From the NCBI GenBank assembly GCA_001953115.1, contig LSSL01000349.1, positions 1 through 64,000 on the forward strand: a stretch of DNA of 64,000 nucleotides. The letters run 5' to 3'. This stretch comes from Smittium mucronatum. Lineage: Eukaryota; Kickxellomycota; Harpellomycetes; Harpellales; Legeriomycetaceae. The notes beneath the pieces are model-generated. The model searched no databases, was not told where the DNA came from, and saw nothing but the letters and a program-made list of their open reading frames with translations. Made by a program: the position numbers and the translations under genes. This document shows, one piece after another, positions 25,892-34,315 of this stretch (positions are counted from its first letter, which is position 1; every line of letters begins with the position of its first letter).

Positions 25892-27283
25892 TTGGCTCAA
25901 ATTTTTTTATTAAAAATTCAAAAAAACGAAGTTATTTAGAATTATAAATGATTTTGTTATGTATTTTGAACATAAATAGCATCATCAACCAAAAAGAGAG
26001 GTAAATGAAAAAATTCACTTTCTGGAGAAAAAGTAGCAATTTTTTGCAGTGGTATTGGGTAATAAATCTACTAATTTTGACTAATTTTGTAGCTGTAAAC
26101 ACAATTCTATAGCTTTAGTCTGAAAAAAGAAACTCCCTGTATAAAAAAAAGCCATCGTTTTAAACTAATATTAATCTAAGAAGCGTCTATTTTTGACCAA
26201 TAATAGCGGTTTAAAATCTAATCCTATAGCTGTTGTCGAGAAAAAACACATTTCCTTCCCTAAAGACCCATTATTTTCGCGGTAATATTGATCAGCAAGG
26301 TAGCTATTTTCGACCAATATCCTATCATACAAACCTTTATTTATAACTTTGGTCTAGAAAAATGGCACTTCCTGTCCAAAAAGCGGTCATTTTATCCGAG
26401 TAAAAAGGGGTTTTGATAAAGTAAAAATCTCATCCTATAATTTTTTGCCATATAAATAATTATTGTTTTAAAACATAATACACCAATTAGATATGGATAA
26501 AAAGTCAATTATCTTTGTCAAAATCAATTTTTTATATGATGAAAGTTGGCCCCTGAAAGATTAAATTGAGTTTATCAATTTGATCTGAATTGCCAATAAG
26601 TTGCATTTAGTTTTTTAATTGGAATTTTTCGTATCGATTGAATAAATCGTTATCGTTTTTGTACACCAACTTTAAAGGAGCTGATTAAACCAAGCCAAAA
26701 AAAATGAAGGCGTAAAATCCGAATTATCATTTAGCTCTTTTAGGAACAGTTTTATAAGGGTCTCCATTTATCTGTAAGTGAATAATCTTAATTTGTTTAC
26801 AAGTATCATTTTTACATAACTAGACTTACGAACACAAATCAGGTTAAAATTAGGATTATACATAGCTTTGCGAATCAGTTTATAAGAAATTTCTTATTAC
26901 TTTACAAATGGATGTTAATTATATGGGAGGTTCTTCTCAAGGCCAGACTTTTTTTTACTGTGTAAACCATTGGCTACTCTTGGATTTATTTAAAACCAGG
27001 CCAATAAAAATAGAAAAACATACTGGCTCTAATAAAATTTCAACATTTTACCAATAGAAAATTAAAATCTAAAAATCATATTTTGAATTACCCAATAATT
27101 CTATTTTTTATCACAGCACCATATTTCCAAATTAGGAAAGTGTCCGCTCTCAAAGAGAATCTCCCATATAGCTACACTTTATTTTAAGTTTTCACAAAAA
27201 AATAAATATTTCCACAGAAATAAGTGAAATTCCTCAAATTGAAAATTCAGCGTATCAAATTATTTAAATATCCAGTATTTTTG
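25892..27283 (+). repeat. Second copy of the 1392-bp direct duplication
   Basis: It repeats 24453-25844, including most of the long family A element (to about 26564) and a family B MITE (26920-27170). The single difference that I found, C at 27163, restores the family consensus CTCCCATATA. After 27283 the sequence continues uniquely with CACTTGTAAA. Confidence 0.9.
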
Positions 27284-27308
27284 CACTTGTAAAATAAACT
27301 TATTTTAT

Positions 27309-27576
27309 TATATGGCAGATTCTTAGACACACCAGAAGTTTTACTTGTAAGAGTTTCTTAGTTTCTTTTTAGAAAAATATTAATTATTAATGGGCATATT
27401 TTTTTTAATTAAAATCAAATTGTAGCAAATAGTAATTTGGAATAATCTAAATTATGCAAGTTTTCTACAATTTTGGAAACTATACACAGTTATTAAGCCA
27501 ATGTATATCTAATTAAAATCGGTCTTTAAGACTTGTAGGAAAAATATGTCTGGTCTTGAAAAGAATCTCCCATATA
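27309..27576 (-). mobile_element. MITE family B-related element, 268 bp
   Basis: The left end is TATATGGCAGATTCTTAGAC and the right end is GTCTGGTCTTGAAAAGAATC then TCCCATATA, forming a terminal inverted repeat TATATGGGAGATTCTT...ACCAGA. The interior differs from the standard family B copies. A 68-codon ORF that starts in the right end (27546) has no recognisable homology. Confidence 0.6.
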
Positions 27577-29177
27577 AAATTAGATATTTGCTTAATTATT
27601 TCTTCAGCCAAACTATATTATCGAATCATAAGCCTAAAATCAATGAACTTCAAATCTCTAATCAGTATAACTTTTATGCCGCCGGTGGGTCATTTCGTGC
27701 AATTTTAATGGTCAATATTTACACAGCTTCGTTTTCGGCTTTGATAAATTAACATACTATTGATTAAATATTTGAAATTGGCAAATAAATTAATATAAAT
27801 TTAGCGAATCATAGTATTTAACAAACATGGGGGCGAAAGAGTTGATTTAAAAAATATAACGGTTTTAAAAGAATGGTAATATAAAGATAATCTAGCCAAT
27901 AAATGGTGAATATTAAATTGAGCACATAAAATTCGTATAATTGAAAATTTTGATTCGTTTTTTTTTTTATCTGGGCAATATTGCTAGGATTTGTGGGAAA
28001 TTGCATATTTTTTTTGATTTTTAATTGCATGTGCACTTTCAATTTATGCTCCAGTAAAAATTATAATATCTTTCTTCTGCTACACCTTTTCAGGGACAAA
28101 TTTGAAAAAAATAAAAGCCTATTGGATTTTAGAAAAATCGATTTCTACAAAAGTAAGAATGTATTGGATAAAAGTTCAATCAATTAAAAAAAAGGATAAA
28201 AATGAATTTGAAAAAAGTAAATCCAATTTGGGAAGAGAGTACTTTACTATTCTTTGCTGACATTTAATAGTTTCTAAAAGTGCATCTATTCCAAATAACT
28301 TTTCAAATATATTCGCAAATACGTTTCAATTTAGATTTACAATAATATAAAGGGTGTACGTTTGGATAATACAGCATACTATGTAAATAAATGGTGTAAA
28401 TTTTAGCCTGAAATTAAAATTTCCAAAACTTGTATTATCAATATATTTCAACTCTTCCATTGCTATTTGAATAAATTAATGAAATTGCGGCCATGAAGGC
28501 AAAAATAGTGGCAAACTACTTGTAAAAAATAATTAATATTCTTATCGAGGTCAAAATTACACACAAATTTTCGTTTAAAGTGCTTTAATATAAAAAGTTC
28601 TATTTAATTGAGCATACCAAGTTAATTGAATTTCAGTGAAATTGATGGACATAATTTTTACGGAAAGCTTAATACAACTGGCTGAAATGTGTTATAAATT
28701 ATACTCGTATGTAATGATTATACATTATGTTTTAGACATATTATTATTTTAAAGTATTTCTTCAGGAATATTTCTGTAATTTATCCAAAATGGTGCATTT
28801 TTGATAGTGACTTTTGCTACCAACTGTAATTCATAAACGAAAATACAAATTTAGTAAAATGCAAGAAAAATAAATCCACTTCATTTATTTCCTTTTTAAA
28901 AACCCCAACTTTGCTTTTATCCTCTGAACCATTCTTATTTAATAAGTTATTAGCTTAAAAGATAGAATTATGGGGTAAAATATAAAACCAGATATCTAAT
29001 ATTTAATCACATCAAATAATGGTGTTAAAAGAGGGTCTTTTAAAGTGAATTCCCAACAAAGCATAAAAAAAAGCAACTCTTACCAAATTGGATTTACTTT
29101 TTTCGAATTTGGTCCATAAAATGGTGTATATTAAAGCCGCTCCCCTAGTTTTATATTTTTCTTATTTGGAAGATAGT
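27577..29177. other. Intergenic, no gene recognised
   Basis: Short ORFs at 27818-28042 (minus) and 27981-28187 (plus) overlap each other on opposite strands and look like nothing known. CACCTTTTCAGGGACAAA at about 28084 may be a lone family A end. Confidence 0.5.
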
Positions 29178-29443
29178 TAGGATATTCTTTTCAATACCAG
29201 ACTTCTTTTAACTGAGTAAACCATTGGAAATACTAAAAATATTCATTACCCAGCCAATAAAAATGAAAAAATTTACTAGATGTAAAAATTTTCAATTTTT
29301 TACCAATAGAAAGATTAAATAACAAATTACAAATTAAAACTGCCCAATAGTTTTATACAGCAGCCTAATAGTGAATTTCAAATTAGGAAGATAATGAAAA
29401 TTTAATAGTAAAGTGTCTGCTCTCAAATAGAATCTCCCATTTA
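29178..29443 (+). mobile_element. MITE family B copy
   Basis: The left part is GGATATTCTTTTCAATACC with CAGACTTCTTTTAACTGAG and AAACCATTGGAAATAC. The right end is GTGTCTGCTCTCAAATAG with AATCTCCCATTTAA. CCAATAAAAATGAAAAAA, TTTTTACCAATAGAAAG and CAAATTAGGAAGATAATG are the conserved interior blocks. Confidence 0.6.
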
Positions 29444-29818
29444 AGCACATCTGAAGTTTTACTTGAATAAGTTTATTGTATTCTTTTTAACACCTTCAGG
29501 ACTGATGGTACAAAAATTTCTTTCATTTTTTGTTCAATTTTAACATTAGATTAATAATATTCATACATTATTAAATAAATCAAAAAGTTGGATCAATTGA
29601 AATGGAGAATAAAACACAAATATTATAGGTCCAATACTAAAATTTAATTAAAAATGAATGCCAAATTTGTATCATCGGCCCTGAAAGGGTTAAAGTACTA
29701 TATGTAGCAAATAATAATTTTTAAATATCCGAAATAGGAACGTTCACCACTAATTTTAAAACTACACACAGCTATTAGTTTAAACATTTAAACTAAATAA
29801 ATGTAAAATGCAATGTGG
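29444..29818. mobile_element. Family B-related element split by a family A insertion
   Basis: CTGAAGTTTTACTTG followed by an AAGTTTATTGTATTC-type sequence (29450-29486) matches the left part of 27309-27576. GTAGCAAATAATAAT and CACACAGCTATTAG (29704-29780) match its middle part. The family A copy 29487-29693 lies between them, so the B-related copy was present first. Confidence 0.45.
29487..29693 (+). mobile_element. piggyBac-like MITE family A copy (207 bp), nested
   Basis: The left end is TTAACACCTTCAGGACTG and the right end is TCGGCCCTGAAAGGGTTAA. It interrupts a family B-related copy at a TTAA site. It is slightly longer than the 171-bp copies but keeps GGTACAAAAATTTCTTTC and TTTTTTGTTCAATTTTAAC. 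Confidence 0.7.
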
Positions 29819-29830
29819 AAAAAAGCGCCT

Positions 29831-30466
29831 ATTTGTTTTTTTTTTTATCACGGAATTTTATTGTAAGATGACGTCAATAAAAACTATACTCAAAAAACAT
29901 GAAAAAAAGAAAAAGACGTATAGAAAAGATTATTATCCTAATACAATAAGCTCCTCTGTCGGACTACCTGCTGCGTACCTACAAGAAAAGGGTGCAATCT
30001 ACCAGCCGAAAGATCCCCTCCCCCTGGCATTGCTTCAAGTAGATGTATGACTGAGGTTACATTCAGCCAATAATTAAGCTCTTTATCAACGAACAGCAGT
30101 TCATTGAAGTTACCGAGCTTCTAATCAGAGCCTACTTCAAACGGGATTAATTAAATTAGGTTTCTGCCAAAAATTGTGATTGATCGACATGGTTTTTTTT
30201 TACAAATAACCGGTAGACATTGAGACCCGTCATTCCGTTGAATGCTGGACTTGTGCACTAGAGTATGTCTCAGTTGTGCTTAGCAATCATTTACTCCTTT
30301 TTCAAGATGACCCCCCTCTGGAATCACCGTTCTCCGAATCGCTGTGCGATTTATCCACCACTCCCAACCAAGAATAGTACAATGCTGCATGAAATTTCAG
30401 TCTAGTGTAAAGAAAAACACACTCAAGTCCCCAAACCACCGCTAGGTATTTCACTCTTAGGAATAG
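29831..30466 (-). mobile_element. Retroposon-like repeat R, copy 1, with 12-bp flanking repeats
   Basis: The segment is flanked by AAAAAAGCGCCT at 29819-29830 and 30467-30478, a likely target-site duplication. Just inside the left flank is a long T run (29836-29847), i.e. a poly(A) tail if the element reads on the minus strand. Its minus-strand start, TATTCCTAAGAGTGAAATAC, corresponds to the start of copy 2 at about 50545. It is much less AT-rich than its surroundings. Short frames such as LFINEQQFIEVTELL (near 30080) are partly conserved in copy 2, but both copies are full of stops, so any coding role is unproven. Alternatives are a SINE-like element or a fragment of a LINE. Confidence 0.55.
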
Positions 30467-30527
30467 AAAAAAGCGCCTTGCCTGCCTAAAAGTCCCACAT
30501 TTGAAAAATTATTAAATTTATAGTAGA

Positions 30528-30696
30528 TTTTGCTCTTTCAGGTCCGATTTCTAAAAATAACTTTCGTTTTATGTTCAATGTTAACATTTTATTAATAATT
30601 ATTTTATACATTGGATGGGTCAAGATATTAGACCAATTGAAATAGTTATAAACATAAATAGGTGCGATGCAAACATTTGGGCCCTGAAAGGGCTAA
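30528..30696 (+). mobile_element. piggyBac-like MITE family A copy, degraded left end
   Basis: The left end is TTTGCTCTTTCAGGTCCG and the right end is TGGGCCCTGAAAGGGCTAAA. The interior (TTATGTTCAATGTTAACATT, GACCAATTGAAATAG, AGGTGCGATGCAAACATTTG) matches 23333-23503 and 31212-31383. Confidence 0.65.
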
Positions 30697-30777
30697 AACT
30701 GAAGATGGGGCTATTTGTATAATAATAATAATTAATACTCTTGACATCCAAGTAATCTAATATACCATTAAATAACC

Positions 30778-31044
30778 AATGTAAGATTCTTTTCAAGACC
30801 AGACTTTTTTAAATATGCAAACCGTTGTTTATAATAAAATCTGACACCTTTAACCTATGGAAATCGAAAAAAGACCAAACATAATAAATTTTAACTATTT
30901 TAACCAATAGAAAATTTCATTTACATTCCAATTTCATATTGCTCGATAAATTTATAGAATATTTTAGTGATGTATTTTCAAATCAGGAAAGTAGTTAAAA
31001 TTAACAAGGGAAGAGTTCATTCACAAAAAGGATCTCCAAAATAT
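30778..31044 (+). mobile_element. MITE family B copy
   Basis: The left end is ATGTAAGATTCTTTTCAAGA with CCAGACTTTTTTAAAT. The right end is TTCACAAAAAGGATCTCC. The interior keeps TTAACCAATAGAAAATT and TTTTCAAATCAGGAAAG. Confidence 0.55.
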
Positions 31045-31211
31045 GAATTAAAAATTTTAAACTTGCACAAAATTAAAAATAATCTAATTTCACTTGTCAT
31101 TACTATCTTAATTACATAAAGTCATGGTAGGAAAAGGTTGTGAAATTTCAGTTTGCGAATAGCCATGGTACTGATAATTCAAATATGTAACCTCTTTTTT
31201 TATAATAACCC

Positions 31212-31383
31212 TTAACCCTTTTAGAGCCGATGATTCAAAAATGACTTTTATTTTTTATTCAATGCTATCTTTATTAAAATCATACTTGTTCATTACTAAT
31301 TAGATTAAGAAATATAGCTAATTGAAATAGTTAATAAGTATTAACGGGAGTGAGGCGCAAATTTGGACCCAGAAAGGGATAAA
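31212..31383 (+). mobile_element. piggyBac-like MITE family A copy
   Basis: TTAACCCTTTTAGAGCC is on the left and TTGGACCCAGAAAGGGATAA on the right. The interior holds TTTTTTATTCAATGC, AGCTAATTGAAATAG and GGGAGTGAGGCGCAAATTTG. Confidence 0.7.
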
Positions 31384-31538
31384 GATTGGTGGTACAAAAA
31401 TAACCTTCATTTTTCTCAAGTATTAGCATTCTATTAAAAATTAATATTATATTGGCTTAATTTCTACTATCAACGAGTAGAAAAATTTAAATTTCTTAAA
31501 TGAGAGCTCAATACATCTTTGGGGCTAGAAAGGTTTAA
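31384..31538 (+). mobile_element. piggyBac-like MITE family A copy, abutting the previous one
   Basis: It starts at the right edge of the previous copy (GGTGGTACAAAAATAACC, TTTTTCTCAAGTATTAGC) and ends TTTGGGGCTAGAAAGGTTTAA. The two lie in tandem and share the junction, so the second may have inserted at the TTAA of the first. Confidence 0.5.
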
Positions 31539-33333
31539 TCTATCTAAAAATTCTGATACGTAGATTGAATGATAAGCCTGAAAAACAATTTAAGAAGCTA
31601 TTAGGGATGCGATTAGTATATTTCCAATCAAAGAAAATTAATTTTAGTGGACCCAAGTAACAACCAATGAATAATACAGAATTGAGATTAAGAATCGAAT
31701 GCAGTTTTTGTTATCTTGGATCAGCTTTTGTCTTTCGTTCTTAAAGGTTAATCAACAATCATTTTTGTGCATTTAAATTTTTAAGGGGAAGAATATTTTT
31801 GGAAAATAAATGAGAAAAAAAATTCACTGGAAATTTGGACAACTGAATGCTTTGAAACAAATGAGACAAGAACAAATGTGAAACGGATAAAACTAAATTA
31901 GATAGTATCATTTTGGGTCATATGCTCAGCCAATTGACTAAAATAATTTCCTAGCATATAAAAGCCGAAGGGGATATCCTATTAATATTTATGATCAGAG
32001 TTTCAAAAATAAGATGGGGTATGATAAATTATATATTATGCCAATAAATTTTCATCCAATATACTGGTTATACTACGCTCATCTATATGCTGGTTAAAAT
32101 ACTGGAAATGGCTTTCCAAATTAGTTTCGAGTCCTAAAATAGTTGTTTATACCAGATGCGCACTTTTTAGTTAATTGTCAACACACTATTCATTGTTTTA
32201 AAAATTTGTGAAGGTTTTCACATGTAGCTAGTATCCTTTTTGTTCTTTAGAGTCCGAATGCCCATAGATGGAATTCAATTTATTGCTATAGCCTAATCAA
32301 ATATAACTTTTAATTAATAAAATTTATATTAAATATTTCCAGAGGTAACACAAATACTAAAGATTCATACTGAAAAAGAATAATTAATGAATGCTAATTC
32401 TAATTCTAATAAATAGAACAAAATATTCCATTTTTTATAGTAAATTTAATTTAATTTAATTTGATTCACGATCCAGCTAACCTGATTATATGCAGTAATA
32501 GATTTTTAAGTTTGTCTAATTTAATTTCAAATTTTCAGTTTTAAAACATCGTTTTTAAAAAGTACTGTTTCTCTCGTTCTCAAAGAAATATTGATATAAG
32601 CTATTTTTATTTTTAAATATCTTGTAGTATTCATCTATGGGTGATCTGCCGATTTATGCAAGTATTTTGAATAAATATTAAGAAAGCTATTTTTTTTCAT
32701 AAAGAAAGGGATTATAGCTTCAATCTCAGCTTTAAAATATTTTAGATGATAAATCCCTTAAAAGGATTTAGATTTATGGGTTTAATAATAAAAATTGGTT
32801 AATAGTTCTTGATAAGCAAAAAAAAAAAAATTCTTTATGAAATGAGGATTATTTTTCTGAGAAACTTATAACTTTATATTAAGTTTTCTCTTACCTTAAT
32901 TTTTTATCGGTTAGGAATTAAGATCAGTTCCATTAACGCCATAATCAACAGAAAAATAACACGTTTTCACATAAATCGATCTATATAATATTGACATCAT
33001 ATACATATCACTAAATTTTTTGAGATAGAAGGGTATACAATTAGATCGATTTTACTAATTTCAAAGTGTTTATAAACATTATATTATTAAAAGTAAATCA
33101 AAGGCAGACTGTTAGAAATTTATAAAGTAAATTTAGATATAAAGAGTTTTATTTTGAAAACGTGAAGAAATAGACATAGGCTTATGCTTGGTTATAATAT
33201 CAATGATTTTTTTTCAAAAAGTGGTTCTATCGATTATTAGTAATGGAAAAGGGTAATTTGATAAGGTTTAAAGACTCCCATTCTTTATCAAAAAAAAAAA
33301 AGATTCATGAAAATGGGAATATTTATCCCATAA
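31539..33333. other. Intergenic region downstream of the velvet gene
   Basis: No gene or repeat family was recognised in about 1.8 kb. The velvet stop codon is at 33334-33336, and its 3' untranslated region must lie here on the minus strand. I see no canonical AATAAA close to the stop. Confidence 0.5.
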
Positions 33334-34315
33334 TTATGTGTCTGGTTGATCTTCTTCATTTTCCATTTCCTCGCTTTGTAGATTGCTGAGTTTGGTTCTA
33401 GGATGTTTCCTTATTGTTAATCGTACCCCTTGGTTGAAGAATGATTTTGAGAGCTCTGTAGACCCTAATTCAGAAAAAATAAACCAAAATTTTATATGAA
33501 TAGATTAAAAGATATTCGAGTGTAAATTACCTGTCATTCCTGGAAAGTTTTTTGCAGAATATACATCGAAAGGCTTACTGGTCTTTTGAGCTAAAATCTT
33601 GTAGCTTTCATGTTCTAACTGGCTGTAAAAAATTCAAATGTTATTATTGTATACTATTTATCTTGTTTTAAAAAATATATAATTTTTTCTAACTCTTCCA
33701 GGTTCATAAATGAAAACTTTAGACAAAATCTCCCCTCAGTCCTGACAGACAAATCGTTAAAAATAAAAAATGTGCCGAATTTTTTTTTCTCATCTTGTAA
33801 ACAGTATCCAGGCGATACTGTTGTTCCTATCAAATTTTTCATTTTCTGAGGTTCGTTCAGGGACATCACGGCTGTAAGGTTATTATAGTTAGAGTTTTGA
33901 GGAGTTGGCACACTAGAAGGGTTGATTACTACATCACACTGCTTGGCCCCGTCCTCAGAGAATAAAGAAACGGAAACTATCATCTTTGATGAAGCCGTTT
34001 CGTCAAGTCTGGGTAATTATTGATGTTTTATTTGATAAAGTGAATCATAAATAAAGTAAAGTAAGACAAAATTTTGATAAAATAAATACCAATCCATTTA
34101 TACAATTGATTTACTTGCTCTATAGGTTCGGAATTTTCGTCATAAACAAGGAGCTTAACTGCTGGGGGTGGGTCAATTGGTCTGCGGTCTTTACCCCCAA
34201 AACCACACATCCTTGCCCGTAATGGGTGTTGTATGATTTCGAGATCAAAAGTTTTTTTACCTCTAGATTTACTGGAAGATCCTTTTTTTGATCTGAAAAA
34301 GTCGTCATAATCCAT
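33334..34315 (-). CDS. Velvet-domain regulatory protein (four exons, 249 aa)
   Basis: Velvet proteins are fungal nuclear regulators that bind DNA through an NF-kappaB-like fold and link development with secondary metabolism. My exon model is 34315-34104, 34008-33694, 33622-33531 and 33464-33334. The introns (95, 71 and 66 bp) have GT-AG ends, and the exons sum to 750 bp, ending at TAA. Visible hallmarks are RARMCGFGGKDRRPIDPPP (residues 33-51), VSLFSEDG (84-91), FNDLSVRTEG (154-163), VYSAKNFPGMTGS (196-208) and FFNQGVRLTIRK (215-226). A basic SKSRGKK stretch near residue 16 could be a nuclear signal, and the tail is acidic. The length suits a single-domain VelB/VosA-type member. The first motif looks closest to VelB, but I would not fix the subfamily. 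Donors GTATAA and GTTAGA are non-consensus. The start is the ATG heading the open first exon, and an upstream exon is not excluded. Confidence 0.9.
33465..33530 (-). other. Velvet gene intron 3 (66 bp)
   Basis: The donor is GTAATT and the acceptor GAATTAG. It joins GMTG to STELSKSFF, a junction that falls within the conserved end of the velvet domain. Confidence 0.85.
33623..33693 (-). other. Velvet gene intron 2 (71 bp)
   Basis: The donor is GTTAGA and the acceptor TTTTACAG. Without removal, exon 2 would run to a stop at 33654 and lose the conserved C-terminal YSAKNFPGM block. Confidence 0.75.
34009..34103 (-). other. Velvet gene intron 1 (95 bp)
   Basis: The donor is GTATAA and the acceptor CCCAG. 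I chose it because exon 2 needs a donor leaving two bases of a codon, and it gives an uninterrupted velvet sequence (QVNQ joined to LLDETASSK). An alternative with donor GTAAAT after the PIEQ codons and acceptor AAAG before ATGATAG also keeps frame but drops about twelve residues that align with other velvet proteins. Confidence 0.7.

Noticed and set aside
30420..30460. GTGAAATACC stretch resembling part of large-subunit rRNA
   Set aside because: The similarity is about ten bases and does not extend, so it is taken as chance.
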